A stretch of 64,000 bases of DNA from positions 12,687,892 to 12,751,891 of the forward strand of contig NC_080734.1 in NCBI RefSeq assembly GCF_019097595.1, in the 5' to 3' direction. The notes under the pieces were generated by a model. That model did not search any database and was not told the origin of the DNA. It saw nothing but the letters and a program-made list of their open reading frames with translations. This document shows, piece by piece, positions 11,177 through 24,570 of this stretch. Source of the stretch: Hemibagrus wyckioides (lineage: Eukaryota > Chordata > Actinopteri > Siluriformes > Bagridae). Each line of letters begins with the position of its first letter. Within the stretch, counting starts at the first letter, position 1. The position numbers were made by a program, and so were the translations under genes.

Positions 11177-14100
11177 CATCAATATAACTCATTCGATCTG
11201 TTCTTCAGGTTAACATCATATTGTAGAATCAAATTCTGTGAATATGATTGTCTAGAATAACTAGCTGAGATAAAAACAACTTACAGTGGAAGTCTGAATG
11301 GCTGCCTATATGACTACACATCCTGAAGGTCATCTACACAGGAGTGTGTGTGTGTATGAGGAGGACAAAACCTCATGCTGACCCGGGAAACATGCTTCAC
11401 CAATTAGCAGCCTCACTACAGGATCAAATGCAATTGAAAACATTTACCGACAAGACTGCCACACATCACAATGCTCCATTCATTGAAGCCGGGCTGCTGT
11501 TTTTTTTCCCCTTCCCTTTTTTTTTTTTATGAATGTAGCTCGAACCTGACCTTATCCCGTACCTGAGTGCAGGTCCACTTTACTGCTTTTTCAGGTCAAA
11601 GACTTAGCGGAACTCAAGTTCTGGTGTGTCACATCCTGCACAAGCCGTACACCTTATTTTAACACCCTCTGAAACAAGCTGCTTTACTGTGATGATAAGG
11701 TGCTCCATTCCCAAAACAGCCTGTTTGTGTGCTGAATAAAAATTTCCATAAACCAGAGCTATAAAGCAACACATGTTGGTTTAAACTAAAAGAATGTCAG
11801 TGAATGGGTAATAGTCAATAGTTGTATTGTCTGTGTCAATAGAAGCGTATATATACATATATACACAGAGCGAGAGAGAGAGAGAAGAGTATGTCTGAAA
11901 CACATCTCTGTGCCAGTACACAACCCTAACATTAATGTCTACTTTATGTCTTCTTCATGTTTATACATTTAAATGGTACCTTCAGCAACCCGTGTTTCTG
12001 CTTGTGGATGTTTCCAGCTTATGTGGCGAAAAGGTTAACGCAGAAAGAAATGCACACACATTCACACAGACACATCCAAAGTTTAAGGGGGGGAAAAAAA
12101 TGTGTAAGAAAAAACCAACAGCAGCATGCATTTTCAATTATCTCTGTGTTCACTCGCAGATCTTAAATTTCCGTCAAAATCAGCCAAGTCCTGTAGCTCT
12201 TGCTCTCATGGAAACATCTGATATAAATAAGCCGTTGCAGCCTGTCAGGTTAGATAGCTATTAATACAGCTGCTGCCATATGCAAACCCCAAGTTTTACC
12301 TTCCCCATCCTTCCAGGAGACAGAGAGCACCTTTGGAACCGGATATCACATGTTGAAATAGCACATGCTTTGAAGATCAGCTACTGTATAACAGCTTCCA
12401 TTACACAGTGGAGTGCTACATATGAGCTTCAGTGTTTTATCACTCTACAACTCGTAGACATAAAAGATATGGATGAACAGACTCATATGTTTGGATAAAG
12501 GTCATCTGCCAGATAGTTTGTGGTCTCCCCCTCTGTTTTGGTCTCTCCATGGATTACATATGTTTCCTGTGAGCTGAAAATAAATACCAATGAAAAGCAA
12601 AAGCGTCCAACATTGTTAAAGCTCAACAGCCACCTGTATATGAGAGGTTAGTGACGTGCTAAGGTGTAATCCTTGATAGCTGAAAGGGGAGAGGTTTTAG
12701 TTTACCAGTATCTACAGTAAAGGAAATGCCATCTAAACACAAAACCAGTGTAATACCAAAGGTGAAGTTCAAGTTGTCCTTACGGATAAAGATATCATTT
12801 CACCTATTAAATTACTTTTCTCTGAAATGTCTCAGAGCAAAAGCTCATAATATACACAGATTTTTATTTTTAAAAAAATGTGCAAGCTTTTTCTTTCTTC
12901 CTATACTTACTCCCTGGATTCTGATATTGAACCAAAAGTAAAGGTTTATGCTTATGTGAATAAGCTGGTAACTAAATCTTTTGCTAAACCCAAATGCACA
13001 AACATGTTCTCCATCAGGAAAAGCCTTTAAAATAGACAGTGTCTGTTTTCAGTGCAGTTACGCTTTCCAAATCTGCTGTAACTAATAATGGACTAGTGCA
13101 CGTCACCCATTATGTCTTTCTGCTCTTTTTGTTTTAAGCATTGTCATTTTGCGACAAAGGGAGGTGTCTTTTTGCACATGTTCTTTTTCTGCTGTGTTGT
13201 GTTTATTTTAATAAGTGGCAAAGCTGAGACATGATCTGAAAATGATCTGGGAAAGCCTTAAGTAAAATGCATACAGGTTTTTTTTTTTTTTCTTTCTGTT
13301 TGTTGTATTGTGTTTACTTTGATACCAAAATGATGCCAAGGCTTTTGGTAACCTATGACAGGACACCAAAGTGTGGGAATTTTTTCAGCGCATGAAATTA
13401 CTGAACTTGTCGTAGATTTTTACACACTCACCTGAGGAACAATAACATCACATATCTATTTGCGCTAGAGTCAATTTTTATTTACAAAAATAGCCATATT
13501 TGTTGCTGATTGGTGATGCACAGTTAAAAGATGGCTAGAGAAACAGTTCCTATTAGACTGAAGCCAGACTGAATCTGCTGAGAAAAACAACCTGTGTACC
13601 CTTATGACATTGAGCATGTTTTTTCTATTCATAATCCACGCAGATTTCCAAAACAGGCAACAGGTCTCTATACAGCTGCTGCTCTCATTCAAAGACAAGA
13701 CCCTTAAGAGTATTTCTGCATATCCCTGGATTCTGAACCATATGAGACTGAATGCGTAAGAAAAAAGAAAAGCTGCTTGATTGTGCTTTATGCCCTGGGA
13801 GACATCCAGCAGGGCAACGACTCTGATGTTTAGGCTGTAAGTGCACTGGGTGAGTAATAGGGCACACAAGGGGAGGTGTTTGTTTCCTCCTCTGGTGAAT
13901 ATGCCAGCTATTCGTGAATGGATGCCATTTTGCTGCATGCAAATCTTCGTGCTGCCTGCTAGTATCAGCTGAGGTATATTAGTGTTATCCTTGGCACGGA
14001 CCAAAAGGGAGGTCAGGAGAAAGACATATTGAGAATTCGGAAAGGTCTCACGAACTCTTACGGGATTACCTTACAGACACTTTCCACGGCTGAGATCCAG

Positions 14101-14857
14101 TGAATGAAGCCATTGTACAGTGGGACTCAACCCAGGAAAGTAAACTTTGTCAGGACCCAGTTCATTAGCACCTAGTTTAGTGTTTGAAGCATGTCGTTTA
14201 GACAAGGCTTATGGGGGAAACCCCGCTCAGACATATAGACATATACCCTGTAAGCTCCAGAAATGGCAAGGGGATTTCCACTGCAAATTGCTCAAGAGCA
14301 AATAAAACTTTGTGGATAAATGAAGAATGGACTAAAATCACTTGGTGGGACTTCATCCCTGGTTATGAAATTTCTATATTCAGTAATACGATTAATAAGA
14401 TTTTTTCAGAAAATATACGTCTTTTAAGTATTTCCAGCTTATACACAAGACAATTCTGACTTACTTACTTATACATACTGTTACACTTACTTTGACTACA
14501 TCACTGGCTTTAGCAACCTGTTGTCTTTTATTTCTTAGCATTAAAGTATTTATATCATTTTAAAGTAGGGACCCCCTCACAGGGTTGGAGTAAAGGGAGG
14601 AGCAAAAGATGTGCAAAGAGAGAGAAAGAGAGACAGAATGAGCTTTGAAGAGGAAAGGGGTGTGGAGAAAAAGATGGTCAGAAATTAAAGAGTTAAATAT
14701 GTTTGCACCTGTTTTCTGACTTCTGAAGAGCAAATGTTCAGGATTTCCATTCTGACTGCTTCATTTAGCTCCTTTTTTTTTAGTTATTATGTTTGATGGA
14801 GCCACATCTATCTGTCTGTCCATCTTAAGTCTATATCATCATCATCATCATCCTAAT

Positions 14858-14860
<3 letters not shown>

Positions 14861-14893
<33 letters not shown>
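14861..14893. repeat. (TA)n microsatellite, preceded by (ATC)n
   Basis: A TA run of about sixteen units follows a short ATC triplet run at about 14836-14852. Confidence 0.95.
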
Positions 14894-14896
<3 letters not shown>

Positions 14897-15587
14897 TTCA
14901 TAAATTATGTACTGTAGTTTTCTCTCTGATCTCGAAGCATAAATTATTCCATTCTGCATAAAAACAGAAGGCTGCTTCACCATATCTTTTCTTGTTGACT
15001 TTGGGTACTCTGAGCAAGGCTGCAGCTTTAAATCTTCATAAACGACTCAGAGCATATGGAGACAATCCATAATACATCGTAGTGCTAATCCATTTGAAAA
15101 CTAGTAGCAGTATAAATGCAGTTTAAATACTATCCTAAAAGAGCTTGGAAGTCAATGTATGTTGAATAAAGCTTACATCACCATCAAGGATCACATCCTG
15201 ACTGACAAATTCTGACTACAGGTTTAACCTGCAAAGCTTAAAGTTAAATGTAACTTAAAGTTTATTTAAACATCATCCAGCTAATAATATTTCTTACTCA
15301 GTCTGTCAGGGTGTTTAGGGTAATAGTGCTGTCTGGGGCAATGGATATGTAAAGCTGTGTATTGTCTGGGCAGTGGCTATGGAAGTATTTCATATTTGTT
15401 AATCTGATATGTTGCAGTCATGCATTTACACTTATCCTATTCATTCTTTTTATGTGAAGATTTCAGCCTTTTTCTAATTTAGTAATCCAAGATCAGCTTT
15501 AGGGCCACTGTGATCTTCCATGTTTGGATAAAAATGTCAAATCATACAATTTGTTAAGGTAACGGAATTCGTGACTTTCATTCATGA

Positions 15588-15589
<2 letters not shown>

Positions 15590-15648
<59 letters not shown>
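15590..15648. repeat. Long (TA)n microsatellite
   Basis: About 29 uninterrupted TA units. The tract is self-complementary, so it could extrude a cruciform and is a likely length polymorphism. Confidence 0.97.
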
Positions 15649-15650
<2 letters not shown>

Positions 15651-16310
15651 GTCACCCAAAGCTATAAACCTGAGTTAAACCTGGTAGTGACTCATCAGAG
15701 GAAAGAAGAGAAGCGTTACATTGGCTGTGTCTGTAGGCAAGGCAAAACCAGCCTTACTCACAAAGAATAGTCATGTAATGTCTAACAGGTTGTTGTATAC
15801 ATGTCTTTCTGTCTGAATGTGTTGCAACTCTGCCTAGGTACCAATTATATGTCTTTTTATAAAGCCATTAAAATCTGCAGCATGTTTTTCCTTTACCTGC
15901 TAATAGACTGCATATGCCATCCTTATTTATTCAGATCAGCTCTCAAGCAAGGTGAATTATTTCTAAAAACAAATTACAAGATTCGACTTATTCTGATTTG
16001 TTTTATTTCTTTTATGTTGTTATAATGTGCTTGTTTTTAGGAATGTGGCCTTGCTCCTCTCTGGTCAGACAAAAGTGCCATGTTGAGCAAAACCTCCTCT
16101 CACTTTGTATGGCTTGTGTGGGTCGGCCTATTTGTACACTCTTAAACAAATGAGAGGCACAGCTGTGCAGGCCTGGTCTATCTGTGTTGGCTTTCAACGA
16201 TAAAAATATGCTCTGGTAAAAACCGCTCCAGAAATATGAGGCTTTTTTCCCTGACTCTGAGAAGCACACAGTATTTATAATCAACTGCTTCTCCTCTTTA
16301 GCCCTGGAGA

Positions 16311-16314
<4 letters not shown>

Positions 16315-16358
<44 letters not shown>
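16315..16358. repeat. (GA)n microsatellite
   Basis: About 22 uninterrupted GA units. ORFs across it that read runs of SLSLSL are artefacts of the repeat. Confidence 0.97.
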
Positions 16359-16360
<2 letters not shown>

Positions 16361-17380
16361 ACCTATGCAGATGTTTTCCAGACATGGAACAGTCTTCATG
16401 CCAATACGCACCTGTTGAATTGCAGATGTTTTGTTTGTTTTGTTTTTTTCACACATGCATATATAATTAGGAAATTGTGCAAGTCGTTTCTTGGAAACAG
16501 CATGAAAAACAGTGCAAGGCATTAACCATAATAAACTCAAACACGTTCCAACATGGGAGTCTGTGCACATACGTTATGTCACCTTATTATAAATAGCTTG
16601 TGATATGTGACAAGCTTTGTGATTCTTACCCAAGTGTTTTAAGAGAACTAAATCGAATGGACGTCACAGAAGTGACATTTCGTGGTGTGACACTTTTCAT
16701 GGTATTTTCATGATGCTGTCATGAATCAGAGCAGGAGGGCGTTGTAGGGTGTCGGCTGAGGTGTTCCCCGAGTTTTAGTCAGAATTTCCAGGTTTCTCAA
16801 CAAGCGACCACATCAAGCTTTGAGTCCCAGGTTTATGTAGCAGGACCGATACACAGGTTTACATCAACTCAGTGTCAGAAAGCTGGCTCTGTGATGGCCA
16901 GCTGGAATAAAACCCCTCTAATTACATGGAAAAGTTGGCCACTGACCGACAGCAAACAAACAGAACCACTCTCACCTGTCACACGCCAGGCCGAACTTAC
17001 TGTAGGAGAGGAAAATACTACAATGTTCAATTATTTTTTTTCATTATTCATTCTGTTGCTCTTATTGTATTCTGTCATAGTTCTGTCATATGCCACAACC
17101 CTATTCAAGAAATACAGAAGGTAATGATATTATATAAAAAAATATATAATTCATAGTGTATTTCATAGTGTTATACGTCAGTTGTTCCAGCGACAGAGCT
17201 TATATTAATTTGCTTGTTCTAATACATTATTATAGTACCAGTTTAGACTTGTGCTGAGACTTGATGGCTATAAAAATATGTTTAAATGTATTTTTCTTTA
17301 AAAAACAAACATTTTTGTCTTATTATTTTTTTAAAGAGGGAGATTAATGACTAACATTCAAAACTTTAAATGTAAAAAAG

Positions 17381-17422
17381 CATGGTGTGTCATTTGTTTA
17401 AAAGTATGGTGTGTCATTTGTT
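17381..17422. repeat. Two-copy tandem duplication (about 22-base unit)
   Basis: The unit ATGGTGTGTCATTTGTT occurs twice, 22 bases apart, separated by TAAAAGT. It is a small local duplication. Confidence 0.85.
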
Positions 17423-17591
17423 AATAAAAGATTGTAATAGTTGGCAAAATGCTGTAGTATTAAGGGAAATAAACACTTCAGGGCTGTTATTGGAAAAATA
17501 AAAAACAACTACAATGTAGTAATGACTCAGCATGTAGCATTGCACCATGCTGCTTTTTATTTCATACAAAACAACTTTGTTATTTTTTTAA

Positions 17592-17634
17592 TAAATATAC
17601 CTATATTGATAGGTAAATATACCTATGTTGATAG
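17592..17634. repeat. Two-copy tandem duplication (about 21-base unit)
   Basis: The unit AAATATACCTATATTGATAG recurs immediately as AAATATACCTATGTTGATAG, with one base difference. Confidence 0.85.
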
Positions 17635-19889
17635 ACTGATTGGCTGTACCATTTTAGTTACACTATAGTTAAACCTGTCCTTGATAAATCTTTGTTAAAT
17701 GTGCACTGTGCTATTGTTCAGACCTTTTGAATATTTACTAAAGGCTTGTATAATGCTGGCCTGATGTATGAGGCACCATTACACACTGATGTGTGGGTTA
17801 ATGCAAGCTAATGTACTTGAAAATTTCAGAAGCTTAAAGGGCCACCTTCATAAATCCCATTGCAGAAGAATAAATGACTCTATTTGGGAAGAGAATAAAA
17901 CTGTACATGTATTTCTGGAAAACACAAATACTCCTGTTAAAGAATGAGTTTATGATGCCAAATTTTAATAAAGTGTGTAGTTATTCGGCCAAGATTAAGG
18001 AATGAAGCATATTAATATCACAAATTTTTTTTTTTTTACCATGGAATCGAAGGTTACATCATTGCAGTAAAATGTCAGGTACAGCACAAAATGAGTATCG
18101 CTGCTAAAGTCTTCTGTGCCGCAGTGCACTTTCAAACTGCATGTGGATCCATGGGCCATGCAGCAAATATTTAGCTTGGATGGAGAAATTGAATTATATT
18201 GGCAATGAGTGCTTGAAAACACAGCAACCTCGGGAACCATCATGCAAAGTGAAAAGAGGCTTAAATCCATGAGCTACTGGTTTTCATTCTAAAAAATAAA
18301 TGTCATTCAACCAAATATAGTGTAATTATATATATAAATAAAGTGTAACTTGCGCTCTTAGCACAATTTAACCTATCAAAATAGCTGGTCACCACACTGT
18401 TTAATAGGAAAAAGAACAATGATTTCATATGAATTCAGGTTTTGCTGTAAACAACTAAAACTATGATACATGCACAATGGCACTGGTGGCCATATTAGCA
18501 TGAAAAGTTAAAGCTTTGGAAACTTATCTATTGGAGCATAGCATCCAGAGAGGAGGTGAGAGAGCTAGAAAGAAAAGGACTAAAGCACTGCTGCATCACT
18601 CTCTTTTGGTAAAAGAGGAATCAAGAACTGGCATCACTCTCAAAAATTAGTGTTGGGTAATGATAGAAAAGTGAAAATAAACCAACATTTTGATGAAAAA
18701 TGGAAAATCTCAGCACTATGTGGGCTTTTGAAACCCTGTGGTGAAATAAAACATGAAATTTTGACATATCTGAAAACAATGAGTATACACCATGTTTTGG
18801 TTAGAGTTCTCTGGTATGAAGTGTCACTAATTCTGATGTAATATGTGATCATTTACATCATAGATCTCTTGGGCCATTCGGTTGCTGCTCATGTTTTATT
18901 TGCCTAAATGAAGCACATAAGTAAAAATGGCAACGCTTGTAATAGCCATACATTCCAACATGGCTAGCTGCATAGCAACACACAGTGTTGGAGTTTGCTT
19001 TTGTTTGCTCACAGCTGAAGTTCTGAAGAAAGGGAGGAACATCAGGAATAGGCCAGCCCTGACAATTCCACACAAAGGGAGCACTGTTGCCTAACAGTGT
19101 CCGGTCTGTTTCAGTGAAGTTTGCACTGTTCCAGAGGCGCATTTCATGGAACAGTAAGCAAGCACGGCCAAAAACAGGCCCATTGACCAGAGTGATACCA
19201 CACTGAGCAGGGCCAAACTAGGGCCTGGTTCTCCTCCGCCTGCTAGGTTCAGAGGTCTCTCATTGCCCAACAAGCTTGCTGTGTTTTGCAGGTGTTCATC
19301 CACAAAGTCACATGCTTGATGCTGTGAGGACGAGACCAGGAGAGGCAACCGAGTGTGGGAACAAAGACGCTTGCTGTGACTAAGAATCAGCTGCAGGTGT
19401 TGCTCTAAAGATGAATACAAATTTATTAAATCAAGAGTCATATGAGGTTTCTTATATAGGATGGTTCTGCTTAGGAAGTAGTTGTATTATGACCTCTGTT
19501 GTTTCCAGTTAGAATATCATGGAACAACAGTGTTTTGTCAGTTTTGCCAGTAAACGAGCCTGCTTGCATTTAGTCACATCTTTCACTTGCATTCATTCAT
19601 GTCCTTTAATATAGTTTGAACAGTAAAACCTAGAAATGAAGTGGATATATCCACACCAGTGGGTGTAAACACTAAGCTTTTTACATGTCAAATGAAAAGG
19701 AAATTCCTGTTTAATGGCTAACCACTGACCTCAAACATACTCAACAGCTAAATTATTGGAACATGTGAAATTCTGTTTCATTATACCTAATATGTTGCTC
19801 CTATGTTAAAGCAACAAAGTGCAGTTTGGTTAAAGGTTTCCACAATACATGACTAATTAATTTGCGGGTATTTTTTTCCATTGCTGTCT

Positions 19890-20110
19890 ATTGCCAGAGA
19901 GGCTTTTCCAAAAGGAAGTGTGGTGATGTCATTACGGGGCCTCCCATCAGCTAGTGAGAGGAGCGAGCTAGAGGGCCAGACTATGCCACATCACTCACTC
20001 TGCTTCTGATAGGCTGTTTTCAATCCCATAATCACAGAGCAACAACTTGGTATTAAAATACTCTCCTGCCGCACACGCCTGACGTCAGACTTATAAATAT
20101 TAACAAAGAC
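19890..20110 (+). promoter_or_regulatory. Candidate regulatory segment with full CRE next to a TATA-like box
   Basis: The stretch is free of simple repeats. It carries TGATGTCATTAC near 19923, then a perfect palindromic cAMP response element TGACGTCA at 20080-20087, followed four bases later by TATAAATA at 20092-20099. The arrangement is promoter-like on the plus strand, but no transcript or ORF with a clear identity follows. It lies about 9.6 kb past the 3' end of the bmp2 coding region. Enhancer or cryptic promoter are both possible. Confidence 0.3.
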
Positions 20111-20729
20111 AGTAACTGGTCAGCTACACAATCTTAAAATGCCTATTCTGACTGAATGGCTTGATTCAGAATTAACAAGGCATCCAAGTTTCCCTCCCCT
20201 TATCATTTGCACATTTACACAGTTATGAAATACAGGAAACAACCCCAGTGGCAATCACGCATCACGGAGCCTTTTCCCCCTGTGATGAACAGAACCTTAT
20301 TATGTTGGTATTTTATGAGGTGGGATACGTTTTCAAACAAAAATAATCTCAAGCTTTTCGAAAGACATTTTTAAAGCCTAATGTATCCTGTGCGCAAGCC
20401 TTTGAAAACTTTCAGAACAGAGGCCTACCTCAGAATTTAATTTTGGCTAAACCACAAAATGAAAACAACACAGGGGATTATGCACACATACTGATATATT
20501 TAGCTTTGCTGAAGTATATCTACTCCCTAGCTGCCAATATCTCAAGAAGATGACATGTCCGGTTCACAGAATCAATCAAGTCTGATGCACTTTGAGAACA
20601 AACAGTGCCTTGTTTTCCCTAGCTTTGTGACAGGGCTGTACTCTGAGTGCTGGCAGGCCGGAGCTGAATGACCTCATGGCAGCACCTGCACTGCAGTGCT
20701 CTGCCTTAAAGAAAATGCCACAGCCTGTA

Positions 20730-21180
20730 TTGGCCCCTGACCTTTTTGTAGTTAACATAAACTCATTATGCACTCTCGGCCGGGGGGAGGCTTCATCCAG
20801 GCTCCGAAAGGGAAAGCATTGGCGTCACAATGGCCTAACCGGTGCCTAGCACATCCATCTGGAGCACATAATTGGGTGCTGTCCTCCAAAATCCACAACT
20901 CATTATCTCACATTTTCAAACGTTTGTTGCCGCAAGCCTGGCCCAGTGCTAACGCAGTGAAGTTGCAGAGGTCTATCTGTTGGATATTTAGGAAATATTA
21001 ACACAGAACGCTCTGCCTTACTCTGCCGGCACCGCAAACAAAGAGTACCCTTGTCCACTGTCACTTATCAGCAATTACAGCCCAACAAAATAACTTTTTC
21101 TGCACTGCCACAAAGTGTTAATTGGCCCAAGGTTGGGTGTGAGGATCCATACACCCAGAAGAAAGGTCAGAGGTTAATTG
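20730..21180. promoter_or_regulatory. Repeat-free block, candidate conserved non-coding element
   Basis: The base composition is more balanced than in the surroundings. There are no simple repeats or transposon landmarks, and there are homeodomain-like TTAATTGG and TAATTGGG cores. No splice-flanked coding exon is visible. The idea that it is conserved is inference, since conservation cannot be measured here. Confidence 0.25.
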
Positions 21181-22644
21181 AGCCCTGTGATGTGGCAGAT
21201 GAAATTTCGGCAAGCTTTCTTCACTGGAGGATAAGAGAACAAAGAACAGACAATGCAATACAATTAAGCAGACAGCCACCAGGTCTAGTTTGTGCCGGAT
21301 GAAAGTAGAGGAACTCAGAGCAAGTGATGAGGAGAATGAGGTTTTTCTGTTTGATCTGGTTGTTTTTGCAGGAAACATAACAGAGAATAAAATGTTGGTC
21401 TTCCAAACATTGACTTGACTTTAATCTGACCATTGAGATTATTCCATCATATACCTTCACTCTGAAGCAAACCCAGTGAAGGAGAACATCATTACTACAC
21501 CAAAGCTGGCCTGAAGCTCACCTGAAAATGCTCCATGATAAGTTTCCTCTAAGGGTCCTGCTTATAGCTCCTATTTCAAAGCTGTGAAAGACCTAGCAGG
21601 AAGATTAATGTGTTTCCATATTCCCTATTGATTTAAGCCCCAACACATTAAGGGAAACCTGGAATCTTTCAGAGATGAAAAGAAAAGTTGGCTATGTTTA
21701 CGGCTGAACCGGATGCCCACTCTGCATGCAAAATGAATTCTTTATCAGATTGTGAGTAAAGCAGGCCACTAATCATGGGAGAGATTAAATCACTTCTGGT
21801 GTGTTCGTTTGTTCAAAATGAATGAATGTGGAACTAGTTGACTGTTTATGCTACATTTGGAAGAAACAGCTACAATACTTTTTCACCCTCTTTAAAACCC
21901 AGCAGCACGATGTTCCCACACTTCAAGCAGAGTGTCTCGCATGATGAATTATACCAAAACATTGTTGATTCAGGAGATTATCTGTCTAAACAAGATGAGG
22001 AGACCCCCAAAGAGGAATCTCCATAGTTTCATAGGATGTTAGACCTCCCTCAGACTCATCCTATACTCACTATAATCCTGACATACAGGAAGTGATCCAA
22101 TGCAGTACCTAAATAAGATCTGCAACAGCTGTGATTTCAGATTAAGAGGAATGGTAAGTGGTCCACAAAAGGAGGACCATCAATAAGACTAAGCTTTTGG
22201 AAAACAGTGTGGAAGTCAAAAGCAAGGTCGCAGAGGTTAATTCCGTTCGGTTCATCAAGAGTACCGATAGTGAATCGCTTACAGAAGAGACCGGAGTTGA
22301 ATTCGGATGAAGTCGTCTGTGTGCATTTACTGGCCTTAATGAGCTTGAACAGGTTGATTTTTCTTTTTGCTCTTCCTGAGGAGGTCACCTCTTCAGAGGA
22401 AGATGACACGCCTGTTTGTCACTGTGGATGGGTTCTCCTCCCCAACTCTGAAGTCATGCTAGGAGGTGGAGATGGGTGTATATGCTACATGCAGGCACTT
22501 TTATTACATCTGTCATCACAAGGCAGTTCCAGTCAAAATGAATTTCTTTCAAATTACAAGGGCAAAAAGTACGTAATGCTCCTAAAAGTAGGTTGTGTGA
22601 TTTGTTTATGGAGATCCATTTCACAATTTACTTTCTGTATCTTG

Positions 22645-22649
22645 AAAAA

Positions 22650-22689
<40 letters not shown>

Positions 22690-22704
22690 AGGGGAGGAGA
22701 AAAC

Positions 22705-22735
<31 letters not shown>

Positions 22736-22738
22736 GAA
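22645..22738. repeat. (GAAA)n followed by (GA)n
   Basis: About eleven GAAA units to 22690 are followed, after a short spacer, by a GA run with one CA break from 22705. The tract keeps a long plus-strand frame open artificially. Confidence 0.95.
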
Positions 22739-24534
22739 ATACACAGCCCATTCAGAACACTGTTCTCAAAGTCATGCCAACACACCTGCTACTATTCACT
22801 TCAGAGGAAATGGACACTCGGTGGATGAGAGGCTGCTGGCCAAGGGACAAAACCACCCCAGCTCCAAATTAGAAACAGGAAGACATGTGGGCAACGGTCC
22901 GATTAAAACCGTCCTCCCCACATGGAGTCAATATACTCAAGCCCAGCTCCCTTCTCTGGAAACCCAAAACCTAACAGAACTATTTTATGTCGCAGTCAAC
23001 AAATGCTTCGTGTTTGAGCAGTGATGGCACAAGCTGAAGCCAAGATGGTCAGAATTGTTTATAACCGCTGCAAATACTCACCGCTGTTATAAATGTCAGT
23101 TGTTTACAAGAAGGTCTCAGTTGACCTATAGGATTTATGTTCTCTAATGCCATACACAACCGTGTCACTCTGGTCTAAATGTTTGTAGGAATGTAAGTGG
23201 ACCTCAGAACACGATGTACAATTGCATGAGTTGTGGGAAGTCATGATACATCCTGCTAAAAAGGTTGTGAGAATCTGCATGAAGAGATCCAGTCTGCCAT
23301 TTTCCCAGGCTGAAACAATAAATGAATAACTCTCTTTAAATATAGCTAAATATCAGGGTTTTTTGTATATAAACATGGTGCTTGTAGGGTTGACATTCTT
23401 GATCAGAGCTAAGATGCATGGCATATACTCATAAACCCAGTTGCCCTGCCAGAACATTTTAGGGTTTGTGACCTTCTTAGAACATGGCATCTTCACATGG
23501 ACTTGGTTGGTGCTGTACATTTTAATGTAGATGCTCAAAATGGGCAATTAGCAAACCATAAAAGCAACTGAGTTGAATGATTCAGTCAAGGAAAGAGAGA
23601 GCTGCTGCTAAGCCTTATCCAAACATTTCTGTTCTTTCTGCTCAGGTCAGAGTATGGATATGTGATCTTTCAACAGTTCTGTCAAATAGACTTCAGTGTG
23701 CAGAATGGCCCAGACACAATGCTAACTTTCCCACACCAGACTATTAGTGCCGCCCTTGCTGTCAACAGGCGCCCAGCATGGACAAATGGGGCGGAACCAA
23801 ATGAAAGAGGAGAAATGAAAAAGTGATGCTCCCCATGCTCAATGGATGAAGTAGAAGGGAAATGAATGTTGAAGTATACCCATTGCCCCCTCATGTTCAC
23901 CTTTGACCTCTAACCCACTGATACTCTCCTGCTCATTTAGTGACAGCCATCCTCTGGCATTTCCTGCCTGCTTGCAAACATACCCGTTGAAGTGTCAACT
24001 TGGACATGTCAAGTTTAACTACCATGTGAATTATACAGTCTTTATCAGTGGTTCCTGCCAGAAAAGCACAAAAAGAACCCAAATGGGTTTTATTTAATAT
24101 ATGGCTCCTTTCAATCCAGGAAAAGGAAGAGAAAATATTGAAAAAGTACATTTTGCTTCCATATGATATTTTCATTTGCCTGTGGCTTTAAAAAACTTCT
24201 GCCATGTCTATTTATTGTGTTATCTTTGGCCATCTTAAGCTTAAACGTTTCCCACACACACAGCAGAAGCTCTTGATGTATTTTTTTGCACCATTCACTG
24301 GTTAGAACAAAAAAAAAAGTCTCACTCTTTCTAACGAGGCAGTCATCCGCTCACTGTAAAGTCAATAAATTCAGCACCAGAATGCAGCAGCACTCTTCGT
24401 TATATATGCGCTGATTGAGGAGGAGAGTGCTGGCACCCAGCTCAGTTCGCCTATGATGTTATAGCCAGATGTTTGTATTTCATAGGCAGTAGTGGAAAGC
24501 TGCCATGACATCACTCAAACGACAACAGGACTCT

Positions 24535-24570
24535 GGGCATGGGACAGGAAGTGACTCAGAGGAAGTAAGG
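24535..24570. promoter_or_regulatory. ETS-AP1-ETS composite motif cluster
   Basis: The sequence CAGGAAGTGACTCAGAGG followed by AAGT contains an ETS core (AGGAAGT), an AP-1 heptamer (TGACTCA) and a second ETS core (AGGAAGT) within 22 bases. ETS and AP-1 proteins are known to bind such composites cooperatively. It lies about 5.2 kb past the bmp2 stop codon. Function is inferred. Confidence 0.3.

Noticed and set aside
16012..16570. Two minus-strand ORFs containing SLSLSLSL
   Set aside because: The Ser-Leu run is the translation of a (GA)n microsatellite. The flanks have no recognisable protein content.
22207..22872. 221-codon plus-strand ORF
   Set aside because: About a third of it is KKERKKERKKER encoded by the GAAA and GA repeats, which contain no stops. 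The remaining part shows no domain, and the codons do not look coding.
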